From Mucilaginibacter rubeus (lineage in GTDB: Bacteria; Bacteroidota; Bacteroidia; Sphingobacteriales; Sphingobacteriaceae), in the NCBI RefSeq assembly GCF_003286415.2, contig NZ_CP043450.1, positions 3,968,001 to 4,032,000 on the forward strand: a stretch of DNA of 64,000 nt, written 5' to 3'. The translations under genes were made by a program, and so were the position numbers. Positions 16,562 to 25,400 of this stretch are shown one piece after another (position 1 is the stretch's first letter; each line of letters starts with the position of its first letter). Under the pieces are notes generated by a model. That model was not told the DNA's origin, made no database searches, and saw only the letters and a list, made by a program, of their open reading frames with translations.

Positions 16562-18223
16562 TTAAACAGAAAAAAAATACTTTAAATCATTTACTCTGTA
16601 GGTTTCCGGTAACTGGTAATAAACCGGAGGTTGGTCATCATCATTATTCATGGCGACAAAGAAAGTTGGTGTAAATTCTATATCTACCTTATCACACCAT
16701 TCTTGCATGGCGCCTATTTTAGCACTTTGCTTTTTCAATTCTCCATTCATCGGATATTTGGCAGCAAATAAATTGTAGTCCCTTTTTTCTGACAGATACC
16801 AATCGTCTAAGGCTTGTTTTGTTAGCATTTCATCGCCTGATTGGGCAATAGCCAATAAATGTTTAACCGGAGGAGCCAAAGTATCATCTTCATCGTTCGT
16901 GGCCGTAAAAACAATTTGCACCTGTATATCCGGATTATTGTTCAGCAATTCTTCTATCGGTACATGCGCTTTAGCACATGGCCCACAGTATGGATTACAT
17001 ACTTTAATAATCCTATGTGTGGCGTTTGGGTTCCCAAGGGTTAGCCCTAAACCAACAGCATCATGATCTATTTTTTTTTGCTTTACAAGCAATGCTTCAA
17101 ATACTTGTGCATTATGTTTTAAACGCTGCAATTCTGTATTTACAATCTTATTATCCTTCACTTTACTCAAGGCTGTCAATAATGCATTGGACACGATAAA
17201 AGGAATGAGAAATGCTAATGAGGATTGTACGAATAACTGTGGGGTGATATCGGCTACATTCAACAGTGTATACCATCTCCCGTTCAAAGAAATTAATAAT
17301 TGGCACAATAATGCAAATTGTACAGCTAAACATAATATGCACCATTGCCGGGCTATACGCCATTGATAATAAACAGAATAAAATACATAGGGAACGGCCA
17401 GGACATTTAGCCAGGAACATATAAACAAGGATTTACTGTTGGCAACGCCCTCGAATGCCAATAAAAGTAACAACCCTGTGAAATAGCTGAATCCCAGCAC
17501 ACTCCATTTTATACCGGCAATCTTAGCCGCTTTCGATTGTAATATCGCATCACAGTTCACCTTTTTCCCACCTTTACATATTTGTTTCAGCAAAGGGTTG
17601 TGCCTATCAACTTCATAACCAAGCAGCAAAACCCCCACGATGCTTCCGATAAGTGTAAACCCGTAAAAAGCCAATGGCAATACGGCATTAACGCCACTAT
17701 CCAGGTAAGCAAAAATGGAGACAGCCAGTATCAATAGAGGAATGGAAAAAATAGAAAAGTATTGTCCCCAACGTTTCCGTTTTTCTTCTCTCAATTTTTC
17801 ATTATAGTCTTTCTCCCCAGCGTCGTCCCCAGCCTCAGTAAGTAATACTATCCCGGTCCATTTCTTCAAAAAAACAGATAATGGTTTGCAAGTCCATTCA
17901 TCATTTCCATGGTCAAAAAAATAAACTGAATCGCCGTCTATTTTTTTCACAACGGTCGAATAATATTCACGCGATTTTTCGCCTCTTATCTGGGCTATAA
18001 ATGGCAGTGGAATCTTTGTAAATTTGTCCTGCCCCAGCGTGAGGGCTAAATTTTGTACATTATATGAATTAAGTACATCACTAATGCTTAACAAACTTGG
18101 GTAATCAGGATGTTCTTCTATCTCCTTTTCCAGTGTTGTTCGGGATATTTTAACATTCAAGATATCTAATAACAAACATGTGACGCGAAGAGGGTTGGAT
18201 ACCGACTGGAATAAAGGCAGCAT
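16562..18223 (-). CDS. Membrane thiol oxidase: degenerate C39-like domain, VKOR domain and thioredoxin domain
   Basis: 553 residues, first gene of the cluster. Residues 1-130 look like a C39-peptidase fold: PLRVTCLLLDIL aligns with the exporter's CGPTCLRMI and YYSTVVKKIDGDSVYFFDHG with its His/Asp region, but the catalytic Cys and His are not conserved. Residues about 155-350 form a VKOR domain with loop cysteines C216 and C224 (VNCDAILQSKAAKIAGIKWS) and active-site C295-I-L-C298. Residues about 395-553 are thioredoxin-like with C413-G-P-C416. VKOR-Trx fusions make disulfides in the periplasm. Beside a six-cysteine precursor, this is the likely disulfide-forming enzyme, and the dead C39 domain may dock the leader (inference). 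The precursor gene follows after 88 bp. Confidence 0.9.
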   Translation of the reverse strand: MLPLFQSVSNPLRVTCLLLDILNVKISRTTLEKEIEEHPDYPSLLSISDVLNSYNVQNLALTLGQDKFTKIPLPFIAQIRGEKSREYYSTVVKKIDGDSVYFFDHGNDEWTCKPLSVFLKKWTGIVLLTEAGDDAGEKDYNEKLREEKRKRWGQYFSIFSIPLLILAVSIFAYLDSGVNAVLPLAFYGFTLIGSIVGVLLLGYEVDRHNPLLKQICKGGKKVNCDAILQSKAAKIAGIKWSVLGFSYFTGLLLLLAFEGVANSKSLFICSWLNVLAVPYVFYSVYYQWRIARQWCILCLAVQFALLCQLLISLNGRWYTLLNVADITPQLFVQSSLAFLIPFIVSNALLTALSKVKDNKIVNTELQRLKHNAQVFEALLVKQKKIDHDAVGLGLTLGNPNATHRIIKVCNPYCGPCAKAHVPIEELLNNNPDIQVQIVFTATNDEDDTLAPPVKHLLAIAQSGDEMLTKQALDDWYLSEKRDYNLFAAKYPMNGELKKQSAKIGAMQEWCDKVDIEFTPTFFVAMNNDDDQPPVYYQLPETYRVNDLKYFFSV

Positions 18224-18276
18224 GATTTATGAATTCTAAGGTTTAGTATTATTATTAACTATATCCTGCGCCCCAG

Positions 18277-18284
18277 CAAAACTA
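18277..18284 (-). promoter_or_regulatory. Candidate Bacteroidota -7 promoter box of the peptide cluster
   Basis: Read on the minus strand this is TAGTTTTG, a full match to the TAnnTTTG -7 consensus, about 54 nt upstream of the VKOR gene start. About 20 nt further upstream is only a weak TTTT instead of TTTG for the -33 element. A start near 18270 would give a short leader. The call rests on consensus alone. Confidence 0.4.
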
Positions 18285-18382
18285 CCGGGTGACAACTTTA
18301 ACTAAAAGTATATCCTACTGCTTTAATAATTAATAATCGAATCTATTTACTTTAAAATACATAACCTATAGTTTTTATTACA

Positions 18383-18392
18383 CAAACGTTTG
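18383..18392. promoter_or_regulatory. LacI-type palindrome, copy 1
   Basis: caaacgtttg is a perfect 10-bp palindrome inside the repeated 13-mer cacaaacgtttgc (18381-18393). AAACGTTT cores are typical of LacI-family operators. It lies about 100 bp upstream of the candidate -7 box of the peptide cluster. No LacI-family gene is in the window. Confidence 0.45.
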
Positions 18393-18589
18393 CTCGTATA
18401 AATACAACCAATATAAATTAAAATAATATTAACTATCAATAAGTTAAATAAAAAAACACATTACAAAATAACAAACAAACCAGTATTATAGTCTTTTTTT
18501 TCAGTTAATACTAAACACAAACGATAAAACCCATCATAAAAAAAACACAAACAACTAATTATCAAATAAATAAATTAAAAAACACAACA

Positions 18590-18599
18590 CAAACGTTTG
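18590..18599. promoter_or_regulatory. LacI-type palindrome, copy 2
   Basis: Second exact copy of cacaaacgtttgc (18588-18600), 207 bp from the first and in the same orientation. Two identical 13-mers in a 600-bp AT-rich stretch are unlikely by chance and suggest paired operator sites, possibly allowing DNA looping. Confidence 0.45.
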
Positions 18600-18745
18600 C
18601 GCATTATTATATATATTCAAAGTCATAATACTTTGCAAAAGGGTTAACAAACTATTTTGAAGAAATATAGTCAGACAGATGATTTCTATTAGTAGTATAG
18701 ACTTTGACTCAAGCTATAAAGCCCTTAATAAAATCGATAAGAATC

Positions 18746-18794
18746 AAATTGAGTAGTCCTGAAATAGGTTGACTATTTCAGGACCACTCAATTT
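18746..18794. repeat. 22-bp near-perfect inverted repeat (terminator or collapsed IS ends)
   Basis: Arms 18746-18767 and 18773-18794 are reverse complements with one mismatch in 22, around the 5-nt loop gttga. It lies 45 bp beyond the stop of the GDPD gene and would form a very stable RNA hairpin, so it may end the minus-strand uptake operon, although no clear T-tract follows. The inner part begins TGAGTAGTCCTGAAATAG and ends in CACTCA, i.e. TG...CA-bounded arms as at transposable-element ends, so an IS relic is an alternative. Confidence 0.75.
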
Positions 18795-18838
18795 ATTCCA
18801 CTTTAAACGCGCAAATTTTTCAGATCACAGATACCGAT

Positions 18839-19759
18839 TTAATCATGCAAATTTCTTTTCCGCAGGTATTGCAGTAATTCCCTTGGCCTGTCAGTTTGTA
18901 TGATGGTAGCTCCATGTGCAATAATCCAATCCCAACTGCCTTTGGTATTCCCGAGATCAACTGCGGTATCGTCATCATGTCCCGCATTAAGACTCGCCCA
19001 CAACGAATTGATCCAGATGCGTGCACCATTTCGATTAATGAACTGGTTGCTTTTAAGGATAACCGAAGTATCCTTGCCAAAATTCAATTCAAACGCTACC
19101 GGCTTAATATGCCGCTGGTAATTTTCGATGGATTGTTTTGCGCCAGGCTTATCCAGATCAATCACGGCCATAAACGTAATGCTATCAATAATTGCAGGAT
19201 ATTGCTTCCTAACCGTTTCGTAGGGCTCTGTTGTTTTAAAAATTGCCTGATTTAAGGTACCAGTAGCTTTTAAAACCTCGTAAGCCTCATTATAATATGG
19301 ATAGCTTTTATCAAGGTTTACTAAAACTTTGCCTTTAATCAACTCCATCACTTCCTGTAGGGTGGGGATGGTATTTACGGTAACTCTCCCGAGACCATTT
19401 TTCAGGTGAAATTTCTTCAGCTCGGCTAAAGTGTAATCGCCAGGGCTTCCCTTACCATCGGTTGTACGATCGATAGTTGGATCATGCATGATAACCACTA
19501 CCCCATCTTTTGTTTTGTTCAAATCCAGTTCAATAATATCTACACCTATGGCCATAGCATACTTAAATGCCAACAGGGAATTTTCCGGGGCATCCCGCCA
19601 ATCGCCACGATGAGCGGCTACCATGATATGCTTATCAAGCGGCTGATGTAATTGTTTTATCAAACTATCGGCCTTCGTAGTTTGGGCATAGCCGTTTGTG
19701 CAATACAATAATATCGCCGAAACAATAATTGCAACAGCTCTTATATTTTTTAAATACAT
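18839..19759 (-). CDS. Secreted glycerophosphodiester phosphodiesterase
   Basis: 306 residues with an N-terminal signal peptide (VAIIVSAILLYCTNGYAQ, cut after Ala-Gln likely). The GDPD TIM-barrel is clear: catalytic H50 in AAHRGDW, E60 in PENS, metal ligands E77 and D79 (IIELDLNKTKDG), and second catalytic H92 (VVIMHDPTIDRTTDG). The enzyme hydrolyses glycerophosphodiesters to glycerol-3-phosphate and an alcohol, here in the periplasm or outside. It is the last gene of the FecI-FecR-SusCD operon and starts 1 bp after the preceding hydrolase gene, so tightly coupled. This suggests that the imported substrate is a phosphodiester, for example deacylated phospholipid or a glycerophosphate polymer (inference). 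Confidence 0.93.
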   Translation of the reverse strand: MYLKNIRAVAIIVSAILLYCTNGYAQTTKADSLIKQLHQPLDKHIMVAAHRGDWRDAPENSLLAFKYAMAIGVDIIELDLNKTKDGVVVIMHDPTIDRTTDGKGSPGDYTLAELKKFHLKNGLGRVTVNTIPTLQEVMELIKGKVLVNLDKSYPYYNEAYEVLKATGTLNQAIFKTTEPYETVRKQYPAIIDSITFMAVIDLDKPGAKQSIENYQRHIKPVAFELNFGKDTSVILKSNQFINRNGARIWINSLWASLNAGHDDDTAVDLGNTKGSWDWIIAHGATIIQTDRPRELLQYLRKRNLHD

Positions 19760-19760
19760 G

Positions 19761-21035
19761 TTATATTTTTTGATGTGTTAAATAAGGACCAAATACTTGT
19801 TTCACTTTAATTACAGGGCTTTTATCATCAAGGATGAAAACGGAATATGATTCGCCTCCTTTTAAAACACGGATGAGCACATGCCCTTCAAAGCTTTTAA
19901 ATCCTTTGGCAATCCAAAAACCCAGGTAAGTTTTAGCTTCAGGCTGCATATAGGTATCAAACACATTTATATTATCTCCCGAGCTTGTTTTTTCCATCAA
20001 CCTAAATGCAACCTCCTGTCCCGGCTGATCCGAGCACCAGCTTTGTTCAACAGCAACTTTTGGGGCGAGCGCTTTTAAAAATACATCGTTTGTGGCATCG
20101 CGGTTACCATGATGATTTAGCGTGAGCACATCTACCTTGCCAATTACTTTTGCAATAGGCGTTTCAACATCTCGCCGGCCGGGATAATTACTGCCTTCAT
20201 ACCCGGTATTGTCGCCACCTGCATAGTAAGTAAAAGGGCCGTAACTTATTTTAACAGCGTTGCTGAGCGGGTTTTCATTAAACTTACCATTTTCCAATAA
20301 CTGTCCCGTTGTAAAGCAAGTGCTTGTCCCCTCTCCCTTTCCAGACCAGATCATGGCGTTTGATTTGATATTGCGTATTTCAAAGCGTGGATACAACTCC
20401 GGATGGGTCAACAATACAACCTGGCTTGCGCTGCCTGCCTTTAATGCCGCATATCTCATCCCGTTATTGGTTGATTGATATTTCACAAAGGCCAGATAAT
20501 TGTTGAAAGTGGCATTATTGCGATAATAAGTTAAAAGATCAACGGGGTAAGTGTAGCCCCTGTCAAGCATATTTTTGATAGGAATAATATTGCCCACATC
20601 TGTCAATCCGGACAACTGGTAAGCTTCATTAGCCGCCATTGGACTGTTTTTTTCGATATTACCATAATGATCTCCGTGAAAATGCGTGATCAGTGCATAA
20701 TCGATAGCAGCCTTTCTCCCTTCTGGCATCACCTGTTTGATATAGGCGGCAATCCATTGCCCCGGCCTTAATGAGCTATCCGGTAATGCGGGTGGCACTT
20801 TCAAAGGATCATTTGTGCTCTCAAATTCCTGGGCATTCATGTCCCCCGCATCAATGAGCATAGTTGTGCCATCCGGAAAAATCAGGAAACTTGAATTCCC
20901 ACGGCCGGTATTAATAAAGTGGATATCCATTTGTCCTTCCTGCCAGGCGGGTAAATGCTCATTTACGTTTTTTTCCTGTGCATAGCCTCTCATCATAAAA
21001 AGCACAGCAAGAAGTACTAAAACCAATTTCTTCAT
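19761..21035 (-). CDS. Secreted metallo-beta-lactamase-fold hydrolase (ComEC-like catalytic domain)
   Basis: 424 residues, signal peptide MKKLVLVLLAVLFMMRGYAQ. The metallo-beta-lactamase fold is shown by TTMLIDAGD, the metal motif H118-F-H-G-D122-H123, a later TYYAGGDNTGY (Asp ligand) and VLTLNHHGNRD (His). The early INTGRGNSSFLIFPDG segment is like the detached MBL domain of ComEC/Rec2 proteins. Such enzymes cleave phosphodiester or ester bonds; the actual substrate is unknown. It sits between SusD (48 bp upstream) and the phosphodiesterase gene. The pair suggests two steps of extracellular phosphodiester breakdown, which is inference from context. Confidence 0.85.
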   Translation of the reverse strand: MKKLVLVLLAVLFMMRGYAQEKNVNEHLPAWQEGQMDIHFINTGRGNSSFLIFPDGTTMLIDAGDMNAQEFESTNDPLKVPPALPDSSLRPGQWIAAYIKQVMPEGRKAAIDYALITHFHGDHYGNIEKNSPMAANEAYQLSGLTDVGNIIPIKNMLDRGYTYPVDLLTYYRNNATFNNYLAFVKYQSTNNGMRYAALKAGSASQVVLLTHPELYPRFEIRNIKSNAMIWSGKGEGTSTCFTTGQLLENGKFNENPLSNAVKISYGPFTYYAGGDNTGYEGSNYPGRRDVETPIAKVIGKVDVLTLNHHGNRDATNDVFLKALAPKVAVEQSWCSDQPGQEVAFRLMEKTSSGDNINVFDTYMQPEAKTYLGFWIAKGFKSFEGHVLIRVLKGGESYSVFILDDKSPVIKVKQVFGPYLTHQKI

Positions 21036-21083
21036 ATAGCTTTTTATAAAGCGGGTTACCCGTTAAGATAACCCGCTGTTAAT

Positions 21084-22487
21084 TTAATATCCGGGATTTT
21101 GTTTAATAGCCGGATCGGTATTCACCTGTGATTGAGGAACCGGCATCAGCAGGTTGTGCTGATCGATAGTGATCAGGATATTATTATCCTTAAACCATTT
21201 GTTCATGACGGTAACAGCTGTACCGGTACGAAGCAGATCGAACCAGCGATGTCCCTCTCCTATCAGTTCCAACCTGCGCTCCAGTGCAATGGCATCGCGC
21301 AGATCGGCCTGGTTAGCCGCAGAGGTATTTGACAAACCGGCACGAGTGCGAATGATGTTCAGGTAAGTTGCCGCCTGGGCGGTGTTCCCTAACTCATTTT
21401 CTACTTCGGCCATCATCAGTACAACATCCGCGTAGCGCAAAACCACAAAATCGCTTGGCCCATCGGTGATGATCGTGGTTGGTGCGGTAAGCTTATTATC
21501 AAATGGGGCGCCGGTTGGGGCCAGGGTAACATACACGCCTTTCCGAAGATCGCCGGCAGCGTACAAATTATACAAACTTAATGTAGGCAGGTTATGACCT
21601 TTAGCACCGGTAACCGTGGCAGATGGGCTAAATTGCTGAAACATGATGCTTCCTTCCGAATTGCCATTTAGACCGGATGTGAATTGCACGGAGAAAATGA
21701 TCTCTTTATTGTTTTCATTACTTACTGCAAACACATCCTGCGGACGGGTGAGCAATGCATGCTTACCCGAATTAACAACTGCCAGCAATTGCGTTTCGGC
21801 ATTAGCATAATCCTTCAGTGTCAGGTAAACCTTACCCAGCAGGCTTTCTGCAGCGGTTTTAACCACCCTTCCAGGTTGCCCCGGCACCTCCGGCAGTAAA
21901 GGAATAGCGGCTGTTAAATCGGCCTTGATCTGATCATAAACTTTGGCTGCCGGCTGACGGCCTAAACCAAAGTACTGGTTAGGATCGGTAGTTTCGGTAG
22001 TTACTAAAGGCACATCGCCGTACAACCGCACAATATTAAAATAAAGCAATGCCCTGATGAATAACATTTCGCCTTTACGGGCCTGTTTCACTGCCGGATC
22101 GGTATAAGTGATCTTATCTATCCGGTTTAATACCACGTTAGCTTTTTGGATCCCCTGATATGCATCGCGCCAGGTGGTTTCTATAATATCGTTTGATGGT
22201 ATCGTTGTAAACTGATCAAGCTGGCCGTAGTTACCACTATCATTAGATGGCACCTGGTCATAAGTATTATCGGAAGGGATCTCGGCAAATGCAGGTAGAT
22301 ACAATCCGTAAAGGCCGGTTGATTGCAAAGTTCCGTAAACGGCGGTTATATACTCTTCGGTTTCGGCCTGGTTGGTTATGAATTTGCCGAGGTCTTTAGA
22401 GGTAACAGGATTTTGATAAAGTTCTTTTTTACATGATGAAGCAGTTACCGACAGCACTGCTGCTATGATGATGTATTTAATTTTCAT
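21084..22487 (-). CDS. SusD/RagB-family substrate-binding lipoprotein
   Basis: 467 residues, lipobox A-S-S-C-K-K-E-L after a short signal. SusD hallmarks: GTLQSTGLYGLYLPAFAEIPSD near the start, MLFIRALLYFNIVRLYGDVP around residue 145, VLRYADVVLMMAEVENELGNT, then ERRLELIGEGHRWFDLLRTG and the closing LLMPVPQSQVNTDPAIKQNP. It binds the nutrient at the cell surface as partner of the STN-type SusC encoded 11 bp upstream. The hydrolases downstream probably act on the same substrate. Confidence 0.96.
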   Translation of the reverse strand: MKIKYIIIAAVLSVTASSCKKELYQNPVTSKDLGKFITNQAETEEYITAVYGTLQSTGLYGLYLPAFAEIPSDNTYDQVPSNDSGNYGQLDQFTTIPSNDIIETTWRDAYQGIQKANVVLNRIDKITYTDPAVKQARKGEMLFIRALLYFNIVRLYGDVPLVTTETTDPNQYFGLGRQPAAKVYDQIKADLTAAIPLLPEVPGQPGRVVKTAAESLLGKVYLTLKDYANAETQLLAVVNSGKHALLTRPQDVFAVSNENNKEIIFSVQFTSGLNGNSEGSIMFQQFSPSATVTGAKGHNLPTLSLYNLYAAGDLRKGVYVTLAPTGAPFDNKLTAPTTIITDGPSDFVVLRYADVVLMMAEVENELGNTAQAATYLNIIRTRAGLSNTSAANQADLRDAIALERRLELIGEGHRWFDLLRTGTAVTVMNKWFKDNNILITIDQHNLLMPVPQSQVNTDPAIKQNPGY

Positions 22488-22498
22488 GTCTGTAACAA

Positions 22499-25400
22499 TT
22501 AAAATGTAACATTAGCACCAAAAATGAATGACCTTGCAATAGGGTAGTTTGCATTCGACAAGCCATCCGTAAGCACATTGCCGCTGGTAGCATCAGGATT
22601 GTACCCCCTGAATTTTGTCCAGGTAAACAGGTTATTGGCCGAGCAGTATAAACGGATATGGCTGATCTTAACTTTTGAGGTTAAAGCCTCCGGCAGATTA
22701 TAAGCCAGTTGCGCGTTTCTCAATCGCAGATAATCGCCTTTGTAGTAAAAAATGCTGGCGGCACGTGTAAGTCTTCTGGCCGATGATAAGTTACCAAGAT
22801 TGGGCTGTGCGTAGGTTCCGTTTGGATTATCGACAGGGTGATACCTGTTTTCAAAATAATAAACGCTCGGCATAGAAAAGCCTTCGCCCGAATCATCAAG
22901 GGTGGCTAAACCGTTATCATATATTTTGCGGCCATAAACCCCGTTAAACGCAACATTAAGCTCAAAGCGTTTGTAAGCAATATTTGCTCCGAAGCCATAG
23001 GTAAATTTAGGGCTGTAGGTTCCGTAGGATACCTGGTCGCGGCTGTCAATTACGCCATCATGGTTGGTATCCGCTACTTTATAATCACCTGTTAATGTAC
23101 CGGCCAAATGCGGCGTGTTGTTAATCTCATCCTGCGTTTTATAAATACCTATAACGTTGTAGCCATACATAGCCGCAACCGGGCCGCCTACTTTGGTGAT
23201 AAAATTACTTGCCGGCCCTTGTATGATTTGGGTTTGTCCGGGAGCTAAGGCCAATACCTTGTTCACGTTGGTAGCCAGGTTGGCGTTAAAACCTATTTTG
23301 AAAGGCCCTGCGTTAAGGTTATTACCCGAAAGTTCAAACTCGAAACCATGGTTGGCCACCTTACCAATATTCTGAATAGAGTTGGTAAAACCCGATTGCT
23401 CAGGAATAGGCACATTCAGCAACAGGTTTTTGGTAGTGCTTTTATAATAATCGGCCACGAGATTGAACTTTTGGAAAAAAGCCAGGTCGATACCAATGTC
23501 GGTTGAGTTTTTAGTTTCCCAGGTAAGGTTGTTGTTAGCCGTAGTTGTAGCAGCAAAACCGGGGCTCAGCGTACTGCCGAAAACATAATTGTAGTTATAT
23601 TCATTAACTCCGCCATTTGCAGATGCCGACCCGATAAGTGCTTTTGAACTGTATGATCCTATTTGGTTATTACCCGCCGATCCCCAGCTTGCACGGATTT
23701 TGGCGAAGGTGAGGACTTTATTTTCAGGAAAAAAAGGTTCCTTACTCAGGATATAACCTGCCGTTACCGATGGGAAGTTACCCCATTTATTGTTATCACC
23801 AAAGCGTGATGAGCCGTCCCTCCTGATGGTTGCGGATAACAAATACTTATCAGCATACGCGTATTGTAAACGGGCCAGGTATGAGATCTGGGTCCACTGG
23901 TAGCGTGATGACACTAAGCTGAATGCGCTGGCACCCGCAATATTAGTGATGTTATCATCGGGGATTCCGGAGCCGGTTACAGCAGTGTTTGCACCGTTTT
24001 CGGATTGGAAAGTATAACCCGCCAAAATATCAAAATCATGGTGACCAATGCTTTTAGAATAATCAACTGTATTTTCAGTAATGTAATTATAGATATGCCC
24101 GTTAGTTTCAATAGCCGAAGCCGGTTGCGGTGCTGCTGCGCGGTATCCGCCTACATCTGATGGCCTGTAATAATCATAAAAATTGCTCCTGATATCCGTA
24201 CCCAGTACTGTTTTAAATTTAAGCCCGGCTAACGGTTCAAAAACCAGGTAAGTGTTTCCAAACAGGCGGGTATCGTTCAGGTTATTTTTAATCTTGGTGG
24301 CCAATGCAACTGGATTTTCGCCCAATGCGCCATCTTCAGGTGTATTACCTTTTATCTGCTGGCTTATGGCAACAGAACCATCAGCATTATAAGCAGGGAA
24401 AAAAGGATAACTAATGGTAACATCACTCACTACGTCATTAGAGTTGTTAGCGTTATTATTAAAGTATTTTTCCTTGTTAAACGATGGGTTAACCGAAACG
24501 CCGTACGTAAACATTTTGGAGATTTTGGATTCAACCTTGATGGTACCGCTGTATCGCTCCAAGCCGTTATTAATCACAATACCATCCTGCTTAAAATAAT
24601 TGGATGAGATATAATAATTGGTTTTGCCCGATGAACCGGAAACCGACAAATTATAACTGCTCATTGGCGCCTTGCGAAATACTTCATTGAGCCAGTTGGT
24701 ATTGGTAAGCCCTTGCTTACCGTCAAGATATGGTTGCAGGTAATTTAAGCGCAGCTCCCTTAACGATGCACCCTTTGCAACCCTTGTGGCGCGGTCATCA
24801 TTGATGCTTCTGTTATTCGGATCTTTTGATACATATCCCCAGTCGCGGGCTTCTGTAAAATAGGTGGCCGCCTGGTAGGCATCAACGTATTTCATGTTAT
24901 CATGCCTTTCCTGGAAACCTGAATATATATCCAGCGAAACCTTCACCTTATCGCCGCTGCCCTTTTTTGTAGTGAGGAGGATAACGCCGTTCGCGGCCCT
25001 TGAGCCATAAATTGCTGCAGAAGCCGGATCTTTCAATATATCCAGTGTTTCTATATCCTGCGGATTGATAGAGTTAAAGCTACTGCCTTCTGATAATGGA
25101 AACCCATCTACAACAATAAGTGGTGACCGACCTGCTGTTAAAGTACCAATACCCCTGATCACGATCTGCGGATCGGTTCCGGGTTGCGCCGAAGCATCAT
25201 TGATCACTACGCCGGCCGCTTTACCGGCAAGTTGCTGTGCAAAGCTGGCGCCCGAGTACCTGTTTAACTCGGCTCCTTTTACCGTGGTTATCGCGTCGGT
25301 AATTTTTTCACGCGATTGCTTGCCGTAGCCAATAACAACTACCTGGTTTAATTGACTAACATCGTCATCAAGCGTGATAGCCAGCACTGTACGGCCATTA

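Larger units (their letters stand above)
18224..18838. other. AT-rich intergenic control region (615 bp) upstream of the peptide cluster
   Basis: No convincing coding sequence. It is strikingly AT-rich, especially about 18300-18620, with runs of aaaacacaaac-like sequence. It holds a TAGTTTTG box on the minus strand (18277-18284), two copies of cacaaacgtttgc, one half-copy cacaaacg (18516-18523) and a long inverted repeat near the right end. It separates the end of the GDPD operon from the start of the peptide cluster. Confidence 0.8.

Noticed and set aside
9744..18223. Calling the peptide cluster a lanthipeptide locus because of the LanC-like gene
   Set aside because: There is no LanB or LanM dehydratase, the LanC-like protein lacks the C-H-G zinc motif, and six evenly paired cysteines with a VKOR-thioredoxin enzyme point to disulfides rather than thioethers.
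18300..18620. A possible CRISPR-like or short tandem array in the AT-rich region
   Set aside because: The repeated acacaaac-type words are irregularly spaced and degenerate, and there are no constant repeats with unique spacers or cas genes.
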